Notes: generated by a model not told the origin, from the sequence alone. Counted from the stretch's first letter, positions 7,660 through 15,883 are shown. The stretch is DNA of 43,258 nucleotides from Burkholderiales bacterium (GCA_947446685.1 CANFIC010000002.1:1-43258), one strand, 5' to 3'. Made by a program: numbers and translations.

Positions 7660-8337
7660 ATGACTCGCGAACATAAACTTGAAGACATCAAGGTACGCAA
7701 GGCTGCCCGGGCTATGGCTCGCGCCGGACTTTCGACCGCGTTCGGCCATTGCAGCGTGCGGCTGGATGCCGACTCGTTTCTGGTTTGCCGCGCCGGCGCA
7801 TTGAGCACGATCCAGCCTGGCGAAGCAGGCTCCGTGGTGCCCATCAAAGGCTCACTTCCCGGCGGCGTTCTGGGCGAGGTCCGCGTACACCAGCAGATTT
7901 ACAAAAAGCGCGCCGGCATCGGCGCCGTCTGTCGTTTCATTTCTCCCAGCGTCATGGCCATTTCAGCACTCGGACGCGCACCACGAATTCGCCACGGCCT
8001 GGGCGCCATGTTCGCACCCGAGGTTCACTTCTGGAGCGACATCCGGCTGATGCGCGACGACGACATTGCTACCGCGGTGGCCGATGCCATGGGAGATGCA
8101 CCGGGAATCATGTTGCGTGGAAACGGTGCCGTGACAGCGGGTGCAACGATCGAACAGGCGCTTGCGCTGGCCTGGTTTTTGGAGGACATGGCGCGTGTTG
8201 AACTTGCCGTACTCGCCTCCGGGCTGGTCGATCAGGCGCCGGTCTACACGGCTGAAGAGGCTCTCGGTCGGGCCAGTTGGGCCGGACAGGTGGCCGAACG
8301 TGTTTGGGACCATCTGACTGCTGGAGATCTGGAATGA
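7660..8337 (+). CDS. Class II aldolase/adducin-fold protein lacking the zinc-binding histidines
   Basis: A 225-aa class II aldolase/adducin-domain protein. Start ATG 7660 follows the previous stop by one base. In FucA-type enzymes zinc is held by His92, His94 and His155 and Glu73 is catalytic. Aligned by eye, E73 is kept (GGVLGEVRVHQQIY), but VHxHP reads VCRFISP (R92, I94) and LLRGHG reads MLRGNG (N155). The usual GNxSxR is GHCSVR. The fold-level signature is otherwise clear, including AMFAPEV and the helical tail. Known cluster relatives include decarboxylases of ring-cleavage products (HCOMODA decarboxylase type), but loss of the metal site argues for a changed mechanism, a binding role, or a missing partner subunit. 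Confidence 0.85.
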   Translation: MTREHKLEDIKVRKAARAMARAGLSTAFGHCSVRLDADSFLVCRAGALSTIQPGEAGSVVPIKGSLPGGVLGEVRVHQQIYKKRAGIGAVCRFISPSVMAISALGRAPRIRHGLGAMFAPEVHFWSDIRLMRDDDIATAVADAMGDAPGIMLRGNGAVTAGATIEQALALAWFLEDMARVELAVLASGLVDQAPVYTAEEALGRASWAGQVAERVWDHLTAGDLE

Positions 8338-9590
8338 ACCAAAAAAAACGTTGGCCATTGCAAAGCCCATGGTGGGTTGTCTTCGCTGCCTGCCTCGGGT
8401 TGAGCGTCAGCAGCGTCACGATCCTGCAGTTTGCGCTGTCGGTCCTCATCAAACCAATATCAGCAGAATTTGGGTGGGGACGGGCGACAGTATCGACAGC
8501 ACTATCCTTGGCCACAGTGCTGTTGGCGATCGGCGCGCCCCTTGTCGGCAGGCTGATTGACCGATGGGGCGTGCGGCCCGTCACGCTGGCGGCCATCACC
8601 CTGGCCTCGATCGCCACTGCCCTCATGTCCCTTGCGCCGGGCAACGCCGTGATATTCATCGTACTTTCAGCAGGGCTAGGCCTTTGCAGTGCGGGCCAAG
8701 CCCCCTTGGCCTATGCCAAAGCCATCGCCGGCGCGTTCGACCGGCGCCGCGGCTTGGCGCTTGGCATAGGCATGGCAGGGGTTGGGATCGGGACGGCCCT
8801 GGTGCCCAGGTTCACACTGGCGCTGTTGGAGACTTTCGGGTGGCGCGGCGCCTTCGTCGGCTTGGGCCTGCTGATCTTCGTCGTGGCCTTTCCCGCGGTG
8901 GCGCTTTTTCTGCGCGAGCCCGCCACGCTGCCGTCCACCCCCAAGGCAGCGCATGAGATCTCGGACGCGGAACCCGCGGCTGGCCTGACGGCCGGCCAGG
9001 CCTTGCGTACTCGGAGTTTCTGGATGCTGGTCACTGTCTTCGTCTTCGTGCCAATGGCCTGCAACGGCACGATCGTGCACCTGCTCTCGCTATTCACTGA
9101 CAGGGGCATCCCGGCCACGGTGGCGGTCAAGGTCTTCTCAGGCATCGGGGCCTCAGTCATTGTCGGCCGGCTGCTCTGCGGTGTGCTACTGGACAGGTTT
9201 TTTGCACCCCACGTCGCCATGCTCTTCGTGGCCCTGCCTGCGCTTGGCGTGCTATTGCTGGCCTCTAACCTGGGCGCTGGCGCGCAGGTCGCAGGCGCAG
9301 TGCTAGTGGGTGCCGGCCTGGGTGCTGAGATCGATCTCATTGCCTACCTGCAGAGCCGCTACTTCGGCATGCGAGCTTTCGGCCAGGTATACGGCTACCT
9401 GTTCATGGCCTTCGCCATCGGTGCGGGTCTGGGTCCTTTTGCAATGGGTCTTTCATTCGATCAAGTCGGCTCTTACCAGCCCGCGCTGGTCAGTTTTGTC
9501 GCCTTGCTGGTACTGGCCTTCGGCATCCTGAGTCGCCTGCCAAGGCGCTATCCCTTTCCCGCGCAGCCTGAGCCCGTCGAGCTTCCCTAG
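8334..9590 (+). CDS. MFS transporter, probable aromatic/carboxylic acid uptake
   Basis: A 418-aa major facilitator with about 12 hydrophobic helices. The loop 2-3 signature is GRLIDRWGVRPVT, and AFDRRRGLALGIGMAGVGIGTALVPRF resembles the monocarboxylate/OFA-like MFS_1 group. ATG 8334 overlaps the preceding stop as ATGA. It belongs to the monooxygenase operon and is a plausible inner-membrane importer of the pathway substrate; export is also possible. Substrate cannot be read from sequence. Confidence 0.9.
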   Translation: MNQKKRWPLQSPWWVVFAACLGLSVSSVTILQFALSVLIKPISAEFGWGRATVSTALSLATVLLAIGAPLVGRLIDRWGVRPVTLAAITLASIATALMSLAPGNAVIFIVLSAGLGLCSAGQAPLAYAKAIAGAFDRRRGLALGIGMAGVGIGTALVPRFTLALLETFGWRGAFVGLGLLIFVVAFPAVALFLREPATLPSTPKAAHEISDAEPAAGLTAGQALRTRSFWMLVTVFVFVPMACNGTIVHLLSLFTDRGIPATVAVKVFSGIGASVIVGRLLCGVLLDRFFAPHVAMLFVALPALGVLLLASNLGAGAQVAGAVLVGAGLGAEIDLIAYLQSRYFGMRAFGQVYGYLFMAFAIGAGLGPFAMGLSFDQVGSYQPALVSFVALLVLAFGILSRLPRRYPFPAQPEPVELP

Positions 9591-9634
9591 CAATCGCCGA
9601 CCTCGCCGCACAACTTTTCAGGAACATCACGCCC

Positions 9635-10540
9635 ATGAAACTCGCCACCTTCAACATCCGGGGTCGCACCTCGATCGGCAAGGTCATCGCCGACCATATC
9701 GTCGACCTGCCCGCGCGCGATGCCGCCATCCCCTCGACGATGCTCGCACTGCTGCAAGCCGGGCCAGACGCCATGGCAAGAGTGCGCAAGGTGGAAGCCA
9801 CCCCCGGCACCGTCTATCCGCTGGCAGCCGTGAGACTGCTGGCACCAGTACCCAACCCGTCGAAGTACCTCGCCATAGGTATGAACTACCGGAAGCATGT
9901 CGAAGAAGCCCTGCGCCACGGCATGAAAGTACCCGACACGCAGATATGGTTCAACAAGCAGGTCTCCTGCATCAACGGTCCCTACGACGCGGTGCACTTG
10001 CCGAAGGTGTCGTCGCAACTGGACTACGAGGTGGAACTGGGCGTCGTCATCGGCCAGCGCTGCCGCCATGTCACGCGCGAACAGGCACGCTCGGTGATCG
10101 CGGGCTACACGGTCTGCAATGACGTCACGGTGCGCGACTGGCAGATGCGCTCGCCGACCATGACCATCGGCAAGTCCTTCGACACCACCGGCCCTTGCGG
10201 TCCCTGGCTGGTCACCGACGACGAGATTGCCGACCCCCACGATTTGCCGATGCGACTGCTCGTCAACGGCGAACTGCGCCAGAGCGAGAGTACGTCGGGC
10301 ATGGTCTACGACATCTACGACCAGATCGCCTACCTGTCGACGGTGATGACGCTGGAGCCGGGTGACCTGATCGCCACCGGCACGCCATCCGGCGTCGGGG
10401 TAGCCATGTCGCCACAGGTCTTCCTGAAGATCGGCGACGTGGTGCGCGCGGAAATCGACGGTATCGGCTTCATCGAGAACAAGGTGCTCGCCGAGCCGAA
10501 TCTCAACTACACCTTCGGAGAACTCCATGCAAGACAGTGA
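9635..10540 (+). CDS. Fumarylacetoacetate hydrolase family protein (copy 2)
   Basis: A 301-aa FAH-superfamily member with the N-terminal lid region followed by the catalytic domain: KYLAIGMNYRKHVEEAL, LDYEVELGVVIGQRC (metal ligands), GYTVCNDVTVRDWQ, GKSFDTTGPCGPWLVT and LEPGDLIATGTPSGVG. It resembles the acylpyruvase/2-hydroxyhepta-2,4-diene-1,7-dioate isomerase group and likely acts on a ring-cleavage dioxo acid. It sits 44 bp after the MFS gene and overlaps the YciI-like gene by 14 bp. It is clearly diverged from the copies at 3419 and 14948, so each may serve a different intermediate. Confidence 0.92.
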   Translation: MKLATFNIRGRTSIGKVIADHIVDLPARDAAIPSTMLALLQAGPDAMARVRKVEATPGTVYPLAAVRLLAPVPNPSKYLAIGMNYRKHVEEALRHGMKVPDTQIWFNKQVSCINGPYDAVHLPKVSSQLDYEVELGVVIGQRCRHVTREQARSVIAGYTVCNDVTVRDWQMRSPTMTIGKSFDTTGPCGPWLVTDDEIADPHDLPMRLLVNGELRQSESTSGMVYDIYDQIAYLSTVMTLEPGDLIATGTPSGVGVAMSPQVFLKIGDVVRAEIDGIGFIENKVLAEPNLNYTFGELHARQ

Positions 10541-10901
10541 TAGCCCTGCCGTTATGCTCGCTCGGTCCGTGAAGCTCAAACTCTTTGTCATGCTTCGCCG
10601 CACGGAGAAGCCGGCGATGATCACTGAACACCTCGGCGCCCACCTGCGCTGGATGATCGAGCGCGAGAAGGAAGGTGTCGTCTTTCTGTCGGGCCCTGTG
10701 ACACCGCAGCAGGGCGCCGCGGCGCTGGACGGTCTGACCATCCTGCGCGCCGGCTCCCTGGCGCAGGCGGCGGAAATTGCCCGCCAGGATCCCTTCATCC
10801 AGAACGGCGTCGTCTCGTTCGAGATGCGCGAATGGACCGTCTTCGAGGGCTGCATCCCCCTGTTCATCACCTTGTCCGACAGCACAGTGGGGGTGCGATG
10901 A
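10527..10901 (+). CDS. YciI-like (YCII domain) protein
   Basis: A 124-aa protein with the dimeric alpha-beta barrel YCII domain: LKLFVMLRRTEKP, HLGAHLRWMIEREKEGVVFLSGPVTPQ, then AAEIARQDPFIQNGVVSFEMREWTV. The His in the first helix is the residue proposed to be catalytic in YciI relatives. GGAG six bases before ATG 10527 supports the start, which lies inside the end of the FAH gene. Relatives in aromatic clusters act as muconolactone-isomerase-like or dehalogenase-like enzymes. A specific reaction cannot be assigned. Confidence 0.85.
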   Translation: MQDSDSPAVMLARSVKLKLFVMLRRTEKPAMITEHLGAHLRWMIEREKEGVVFLSGPVTPQQGAAALDGLTILRAGSLAQAAEIARQDPFIQNGVVSFEMREWTVFEGCIPLFITLSDSTVGVR

Positions 10902-11794
10902 ATCACGAACACACGACGCCGGCGACCCAGACAATCGGACTCATCGGTCTCGGCGACCTCGGCCTGGCGGTGGCTGAACGGCTCATCAAGGCGGGCCACC
11001 CGGTCGCTGGCTTTCGACGCGGCAACCTCGACGCCTTCGCCAGCATGGGCGGTTTGCCGCAGGTCAGTGCAGCCGCCACCGCCGCCTGCGCCCATTCCTT
11101 GATCCTGTTGCTGCCCACGGACGAGGCGCTGGCCGAGGTGATGCAGGCCGTCGCACCGGCGTTGCGACGTGACCAGATCGTCGTCTGCCTGGGCACGCAT
11201 CGGGCGCCTGCGAAGGCCGCGGCCGCGCAGGTTGCTGCGAACGCAGGGGCCACCTTGTTGGATGGCGAGGTCAGCGGCACGCCCGTCATGATGAAGATCG
11301 GCAAGGCGAGCGTCATGCTCGCAGGCGAAGCCGATGCGGCCACGCAGATCCTGCCGATGGTGAATGCATTTGCCAGCGCCACCAGCTATGTGGGTGCCTT
11401 TGGCAACGCCACCAAGATGAAGCTCGTCACCAACTACCTGGTCGGCGTGCACACCTTTGCTGCCGCCGAGGCCCTGCGAATGGCAGACAGCCTCGGGCTT
11501 GAACTTCAGTCCACGGTTGAAACGCTCAAGACCTCGGCGGGCAGCTCGACGATGCTGGCCATTCGCGGGCCCATGATGGCCGCGCGCCAATTCGCCCCCA
11601 GTCACATGCCCGCGTTCATTCGCTACTTCGATCTGTTGCGCGACGCGCTGGGCGGGATCGCTCAAGGCGAACGCCCACTGCTGGATCTTACCGAGAGCGT
11701 CTTCCGTCAAGCCGTGGCCCAGGGCCACGGCGACCGCGACATCGCCGGCATCTTTGAAACCCTGCAGCCAGGAGCCCCCTATGGAACGCCATGA
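10898..11794 (+). CDS. 3-hydroxyisobutyrate dehydrogenase-like NAD(P)-dependent oxidoreductase
   Basis: A 298-aa beta-hydroxyacid dehydrogenase family protein. The Rossmann motif GLIGLGDLGLAVAERL is at the N-terminus; the following GFRRGN lacks the acidic residue of NAD-specific enzymes and suggests NADP. DGEVSGTP replaces the usual substrate-binding DAPVSGG, and the catalytic Lys is in GNATKMKLVTNYLVG. ATG 10898 overlaps the upstream stop as ATGA. The next gene starts 14 bp before its stop. It probably reduces or oxidises a hydroxy-acid intermediate of this pathway; the substrate is unknown. Confidence 0.88.
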   Translation: MNHEHTTPATQTIGLIGLGDLGLAVAERLIKAGHPVAGFRRGNLDAFASMGGLPQVSAAATAACAHSLILLLPTDEALAEVMQAVAPALRRDQIVVCLGTHRAPAKAAAAQVAANAGATLLDGEVSGTPVMMKIGKASVMLAGEADAATQILPMVNAFASATSYVGAFGNATKMKLVTNYLVGVHTFAAAEALRMADSLGLELQSTVETLKTSAGSSTMLAIRGPMMAARQFAPSHMPAFIRYFDLLRDALGGIAQGERPLLDLTESVFRQAVAQGHGDRDIAGIFETLQPGAPYGTP

Positions 11795-12185
11795 CATTGA
11801 CCCGCCGGCGATCTTCAAGCACCCAGCCTTCAAGCGCGTGGTCACCGTTCAAGGCGACATGAAGCTGGTCTTCATCGCCGGGCAGACGGCCTCGGACGAG
11901 AACTACGACTGCGTGGCGCCGGGCGACTACCGGGCGCAGTACCTGCACGTGATGAACAGCCTCGACATTCAGCTGCAGGCCGCCGGCGCGACCTGGGACG
12001 ACGTGGTGTTTCGCCGCATGTTCGTGCTCGACGTCGACGAATTCGCCAAGATCTATTGGGACAAGACCCTGCCCACTTTCGGCGACGGCAGGCCGCCCAG
12101 CACGCTGATCGGCGTGACCCGTTTGTCGAAGCCGGAATTCCTGGTCGAGATAGACCTGATGGCGGTCGTGGACCCCGGCAAATAG
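11781..12185 (+). CDS. RidA/YjgF-family protein (copy 1), candidate deaminase
   Basis: A 134-aa RidA-fold protein. R104 (GDGRPPSTL) and E123 (FLVEIDLMA) match the positions of the active-site Arg and Glu of RidA enamine/imine deaminases. The family also contains 2-aminomuconate deaminase (AmnD/NbaF) of the 2-aminophenol route, and several lower-pathway genes in this window are of the same kind as in amn clusters. It differs from the copy at 14432 at only 7 residues. The start lies inside the preceding gene's end, with AGGAG just upstream. Detoxification of reactive imines is the alternative role. Confidence 0.88.
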   Translation: MERHDIDPPAIFKHPAFKRVVTVQGDMKLVFIAGQTASDENYDCVAPGDYRAQYLHVMNSLDIQLQAAGATWDDVVFRRMFVLDVDEFAKIYWDKTLPTFGDGRPPSTLIGVTRLSKPEFLVEIDLMAVVDPGK

Positions 12186-12213
12186 ACGCGTGGGCAACGG
12201 CCTATCGTCGCTG

Positions 12214-12750
12214 TCAGACGGCGCCGCTGTATTCGCCGCGGGCGGGGTAGTCCTTGGTCAGCACGAAATCCAGCGCCGCAAGAATTTCAACGAAGTGCGG
12301 TCGCCCGAAGGGCATCGTCTGTACGGCGCCGTAGTACAGCGTGCCGTCGGGGCGCACGATGAACAGCGCCGGCTCGGAGAACAACGCCGGTTCCTCCAGG
12401 CCGTTGGACGTGGTGCCGCGTGACGTGCTGATGTAAAGGCCCCACTCGCGCGCTGTCGCCAGGCCCAGGCCGTAACCGATGCGCAGGCCCGGGGCGCCCA
12501 GCTTGTCCGCCATCGCCTGGGCGCGACCCTGAACATCGCCGGAGATCGCGATGACCTTCACACCGCGCTGCTCGAACTCGGGCCGCGAGCGCCCCAGCTC
12601 CAGCAGGTACTTCAGGCAGACGGGACAGTGCAGGCCGCGATAGAACACCAGGAGCGTGAAGTGCTGTGCGGCATCCTCGGTCAACGTGAACAGGCCGTGG
12701 GCCAGCGTCGGCACCTGGAGAATGGGCACGTATTGACGTGGGATTAACAC
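12214..12750 (-). CDS. Peroxiredoxin-like thioredoxin-fold protein (AhpC/TSA type)
   Basis: A 178-aa thioredoxin-fold protein with FTLLVFYRGLHCPVC, giving a CxxC pair at about C42/C45. The following segment VKVIAISGDVQGRAQAMADKLG is typical of AhpC/TSA-like peroxiredoxins. GTG 12750 has GGAG seven bases upstream and was preferred. It is convergent with the RidA gene 28 bp away and ends the long minus-strand series. A CPVC pair rather than the usual single peroxidatic Cys suggests oxidoreductase or peroxidase activity against by-products of oxygenase turnover (inference). Confidence 0.85.
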   Translation of the reverse strand: MLIPRQYVPILQVPTLAHGLFTLTEDAAQHFTLLVFYRGLHCPVCLKYLLELGRSRPEFEQRGVKVIAISGDVQGRAQAMADKLGAPGLRIGYGLGLATAREWGLYISTSRGTTSNGLEEPALFSEPALFIVRPDGTLYYGAVQTMPFGRPHFVEILAALDFVLTKDYPARGEYSGAV

Positions 12751-12856
12751 CCGCAGTCTCCGCCATAGGGTTGCGGCGACATCATCGCGAGGATCCGGCC
12801 GTATTCATCCTGAATGTGCTGACCATCGCCTTGCCTCCTCGTTGACCTTGCAAGCC

Positions 12857-13678
12857 TCATTGCAGCCGCCCGTCGCGCCGAAGTTGTTCGCCGATTTCCG
12901 CGATGCGCCGGGCACCGGCTGCCAGAGCCGCGGCATCGGTATGGACCGAATGGCTGCCCAGGACAAGAGCTTGAGTGGGCTTGGCGGCCGACCCGAGCAT
13001 GAATGCGCAATCACCGTGGGCACGGAAATGCAGGCTGCCGCTGTCTTCCGAGAACACTGCCAGTTCGCGCACCAGTTGTTCACCGCTGACCTCGAGAGTT
13101 CCAGTCTGTGCGAATGCCCAGGCCACCTGGTGGGTTGGCGGCCGCGCATAAGTCCAGTGGTCGCCATCCTTCAACTGCACCCAAAGATAGTTGGCATCCA
13201 ATGGTGCAGAAATCGGACTTTCGACGCCGCCGAACGAACCCAGCAAGACCGTCACGGGCCCGGACTGGGGAACGTCAGCCGCCGCCAAGAACTGTGTCGA
13301 AGCCGGCGCCGCTTCGTGAGATGGCGGCAGGGCAAACCAGACCTGAAAGGCCTGCAGGCCGTCGCCGTTCAGAGCCTGCGCACGATGCCACACACCACTG
13401 CCGGCTACAACCCACTCGATACCCCCACGTCGAACCACATCCACCTGCCCCGTGGATAGCTCATGTTCAATGTCGAAAGTCAGCGGGTAGGTCAGAGTTG
13501 CAATGCCCGAATGAGGATGGAAGCCAAACTTCGGACCCGCCCCCCCCGGCGCATCCACATAGTCCAGAAAGACAAAGGGCTTGATCAGCTCACCGATGTC
13601 ACCCGGACTCACCAGGCGTGTGATGGGGCCGTGACGCTGCCCCTTGCTGCGCAGAGAAATAGCTTGGTTATCGTTCAT
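12857..13678 (-). CDS. Pirin family protein with an altered metal site
   Basis: A 273-aa bicupin of the pirin family. The N-terminal cupin shows PFVFLDYVDAP and FGFHPHSGIATLTYPL, giving metal ligands H54 and H56. The second motif, usually HSE, reads GVWHRAQ, so H98 is kept but the Glu position is Ala100. Bacterial pirins can act as quercetinase-like dioxygenases or regulators; missing one ligand may impair metal use. ATG 13678 with AGGA about nine bases upstream was chosen; ATGs at 13684 and 13687 are alternatives. It overlaps or abuts the stop of the membrane-protein gene. Confidence 0.88.
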   Translation of the reverse strand: MNDNQAISLRSKGQRHGPITRLVSPGDIGELIKPFVFLDYVDAPGGAGPKFGFHPHSGIATLTYPLTFDIEHELSTGQVDVVRRGGIEWVVAGSGVWHRAQALNGDGLQAFQVWFALPPSHEAAPASTQFLAAADVPQSGPVTVLLGSFGGVESPISAPLDANYLWVQLKDGDHWTYARPPTHQVAWAFAQTGTLEVSGEQLVRELAVFSEDSGSLHFRAHGDCAFMLGSAAKPTQALVLGSHSVHTDAAALAAGARRIAEIGEQLRRDGRLQ

Positions 13679-13683
13679 TGTCA

Positions 13684-14187
13684 TCATCCTAAATGCGCTG
13701 TTGTCTTGCGCATTGCAGGTAGGCCAAATGGCGTAATCAGCAATGCTAGAAACCAAATGATGGGGCCGCCCAGGGTACCAGCATTGAACTCGATGATGCC
13801 GGAGGTCACCAGCGAGAAAAGGAAGGCTAGATCGCCAATGCCGATGACGAAAACGCCAATGAAGTAGCCCAGCCAGGAGGCTTGTGCCCAGATCAGCCAC
13901 CCCACGAAGAGCCCGAGCACGCCGTAGCCGCCGACATCGATGCAGAAATTGACCAGCAGTTGACCCTGGGCATGCGCCGTCATGGCATCGGTGCTGTGCT
14001 GAAACGCGGCACGTGGGGCATTACTGCCACCGATCACCATATTCCATTGACCCTGCGTGCCGCTGCTGAGGTACTGGTACACGCCCTCATACCCGACCCA
14101 GATATGCAACACGGCCCAGAGAAAAAACAGCGCGGCCCCCACTTTTGCGGCTGTACCAGTTGTGTTTTGATGGCTCACTTGTTTCAT
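13684..14187 (-). CDS. Four-helix integral membrane protein of unknown function
   Basis: A 167-aa protein with a hydrophobic helix at about residues 14-33 (VGAALFFLWAVLHIWVGYEG) and three more in the second half (about residues 77-98, 104-124 and 136-155). A polar loop lies between the first and second. I do not recognise a characterised family. It sits directly upstream of the pirin gene in the same direction, so the two are probably co-transcribed. Confidence 0.75.
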   Translation of the reverse strand: MKQVSHQNTTGTAAKVGAALFFLWAVLHIWVGYEGVYQYLSSGTQGQWNMVIGGSNAPRAAFQHSTDAMTAHAQGQLLVNFCIDVGGYGVLGLFVGWLIWAQASWLGYFIGVFVIGIGDLAFLFSLVTSGIIEFNAGTLGGPIIWFLALLITPFGLPAMRKTTAHLG

Positions 14188-14431
14188 GTTTTCATTCCTA
14201 GAGATGAAGCCCGGCAGGGGCGGAAAAGTAAAAAGTCACTTTGAGGTTGTGGCCAGCCTGGTCGTGACCTAGGCTGCATGCCGCGGATAGCGGTACGGTC
14301 TGAGCCGCGTGAACACAAGGACCGCCAGCAGTAAACAATCGGACAGCACACCCAAGCTGGCCGACTAGCTGCCGTATTCGCCGCGCGCGTAGCCCACTGC
14401 GGCGATTGCCATGGCTCCGCCGTGGCCGAGC
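14188..14431. other. Intergenic stretch with a possible gene-end remnant
   Basis: No intact gene. On the minus strand a 15-codon frame ending at about 14365 finishes YARGEYGS-stop, resembling the YPARGEYSGAV-stop end of the thioredoxin-fold gene at 12214. Its DNA (GTATTCGCCGCG in plus sense) matches as well. It may be the remnant of a second copy beside the second RidA gene. The promoter of the membrane-protein/pirin group may also lie here. Confidence 0.35.
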
Positions 14432-14836
14432 CTACTTGCTGGGATCAACGATCGCCATCAGGTCGATCTCAACCAAGAATTCCGGCTTCGACAAGCGGGT
14501 CACGCCGATCAACGTGCTGGGCGGCCTGCCATCGCCGTATGTAGGCAGGGTCTTGTCCCAATAGATCTTGGCGAATTCGTCAACGTCGAGCACAAACATG
14601 CGGCGAAACACCACGTCATCCCATGTGGCGCCCGCGGCCTTTAGCTGGATGTCGAGGCTGTTCATCACATGGAGGTACTGGGCTCTGTAATTGCCCGGTG
14701 CAACACAGTCGTAGTTCTCGTCCGAGGCAGTCTGTCCGGCGATAAAGACCAACTTCATGTCGCCCTGAACGGTGACCACCCGCTTGAAAGCCGGGTGCCT
14801 GAAGATATCAGGCGGGTCGATGTCATGCCGTTCCAT
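14432..14836 (-). CDS. RidA/YjgF-family protein (copy 2), candidate deaminase
   Basis: A 134-aa paralogue of the protein at 11781, differing at positions 10, 13, 49, 66, 100, 129 and 133, all outside the R104/E123 pair. The first 100 bases are clearly diverged at silent positions, so this is not a recent duplication. It is oriented with the class III dioxygenase and FAH copy 3, whereas copy 1 belongs to the flavoprotein operon. Each operon thus has its own RidA. If it acts as a 2-aminomuconate-type deaminase it would release ammonia from an amino-substituted ring-cleavage product; a general imine hydrolase is the alternative. Confidence 0.88.
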   Translation of the reverse strand: MERHDIDPPDIFRHPAFKRVVTVQGDMKLVFIAGQTASDENYDCVAPGNYRAQYLHVMNSLDIQLKAAGATWDDVVFRRMFVLDVDEFAKIYWDKTLPTYGDGRPPSTLIGVTRLSKPEFLVEIDLMAIVDPSK

Positions 14837-14947
14837 ATGTGCTCCTTGATTGCTTGTTTTTTATTGGCGCGTTTGCGGGTCAGAAAGCCACGGCGGTGCG
14901 GCCGGCGCCCAAAATCATGGTGCGTTCCCGGCTTCGTAAAAGCGTTG

Positions 14948-15883
14948 CTAAAGCGCGATCGAGTGGCGCAACTCGCCGATGCGCTCAATCTCGAGGCGCA
15001 AGGCATCCCCCTGAGCGAGGGAGATACCCCGGCCGGCCCCCACACCGGCCGGCGTGCCCGTGGCGATGAGGTCACCCGGGTTAAGGGTCAGATTCTTCGA
15101 CAAGTGCGCGATCTGCTGAGCAACGTTGAAGATCATGCGGCTGGTGTTCGAGTTCTGCATCAGTTGGTCGTTGACCCAAAGCTTCAGGCCCAGTTGTTGC
15201 GGATCTGGAATCTGATCGGCCGGCGTGATCCATGGCCCACAGGGGAAGGAACCATCGAAGCATTTATGGGCCATCCAGTCCCAACGGAATGGCACCGAGA
15301 TGTGGATGTTCGGCCGCGTGGCCTTGTCGCGAGCCGAGAGGTCGTTGGCGATGGTGTAGCCCGCCACGTGCTCCAGCGCGCGTTCCACTGACACGTTGCG
15401 CGCCGGCGCGCCGATGACAGCGACGAGTTCGATCTCCCAATCGAACATCTTCGATCCCTCGGGCTTGACCACGCTGCTTCCGGGCCCCACCACGCTGCCG
15501 CGTGTGGTCTTCACAAAGTGCCAGGGAGCATCGCCCAGTACATCCTGTGTCGTCAGCGTGGACGGCATCTTTGCCACCGCGCGCATCTCTTCCATGTGAT
15601 CGGCGTAATTGGCGCCGGCACAAAACACGGCGCCAGGATTCGGCACCGGTGCCAGCAGTACCACCTCATGCAGTGGCAAGCCGACGGCCGAAGTCGCCGC
15701 GATCGTGGCGGCTGCCTTGTCCAGCAAGCCCTTTGCGCGCGGCCACTCGTTCAATACGTCCAGCATGGTGGGGCAAGCCGCCAATTCGGGCAGCGCCGCA
15801 ATGGGGTAGACCTGCTGACCAACCAGCATAGCGGCCATGCCTTGTCCTTGCGGGCCGAGGTAACTCAAGAGTTTGTAGTCCAA
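14948..15883 (-). CDS. Fumarylacetoacetate hydrolase family protein (copy 3)
   Basis: A 311-aa FAH-superfamily protein with AVFCAGANYADHMEEM, MFDWEIELVAVIG (metal ligands), GYTIANDLSARD, HKCFDGSFPCGPWIT and LNPGDLIATGTPAGVGAG. The start was set to TTG 15883 because GAGGAG lies eight to nine bases before it and homology begins there; a longer frame to 15964 overlaps the dioxygenase gene. It lies 11 bp after the class III dioxygenase and probably hydrolyses or decarboxylates that enzyme's product (inference). Confidence 0.9.
   Translation of the reverse strand: MDYKLLSYLGPQGQGMAAMLVGQQVYPIAALPELAACPTMLDVLNEWPRAKGLLDKAAATIAATSAVGLPLHEVVLLAPVPNPGAVFCAGANYADHMEEMRAVAKMPSTLTTQDVLGDAPWHFVKTTRGSVVGPGSSVVKPEGSKMFDWEIELVAVIGAPARNVSVERALEHVAGYTIANDLSARDKATRPNIHISVPFRWDWMAHKCFDGSFPCGPWITPADQIPDPQQLGLKLWVNDQLMQNSNTSRMIFNVAQQIAHLSKNLTLNPGDLIATGTPAGVGAGRGISLAQGDALRLEIERIGELRHSIAL

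Noticed and set aside
9587-11845. 752-residue minus-strand open frame opposite the FAH/YciI/dehydrogenase genes
   Set aside because: It is a high-GC antisense shadow: the plus-strand genes carry clear family motifs while this translation is low-complexity.
12744-13010. Minus-strand frame ending YGGDCGC before the thioredoxin-fold gene
   Set aside because: Mostly overlaps the pirin gene in another frame; the tail has no recognised family.
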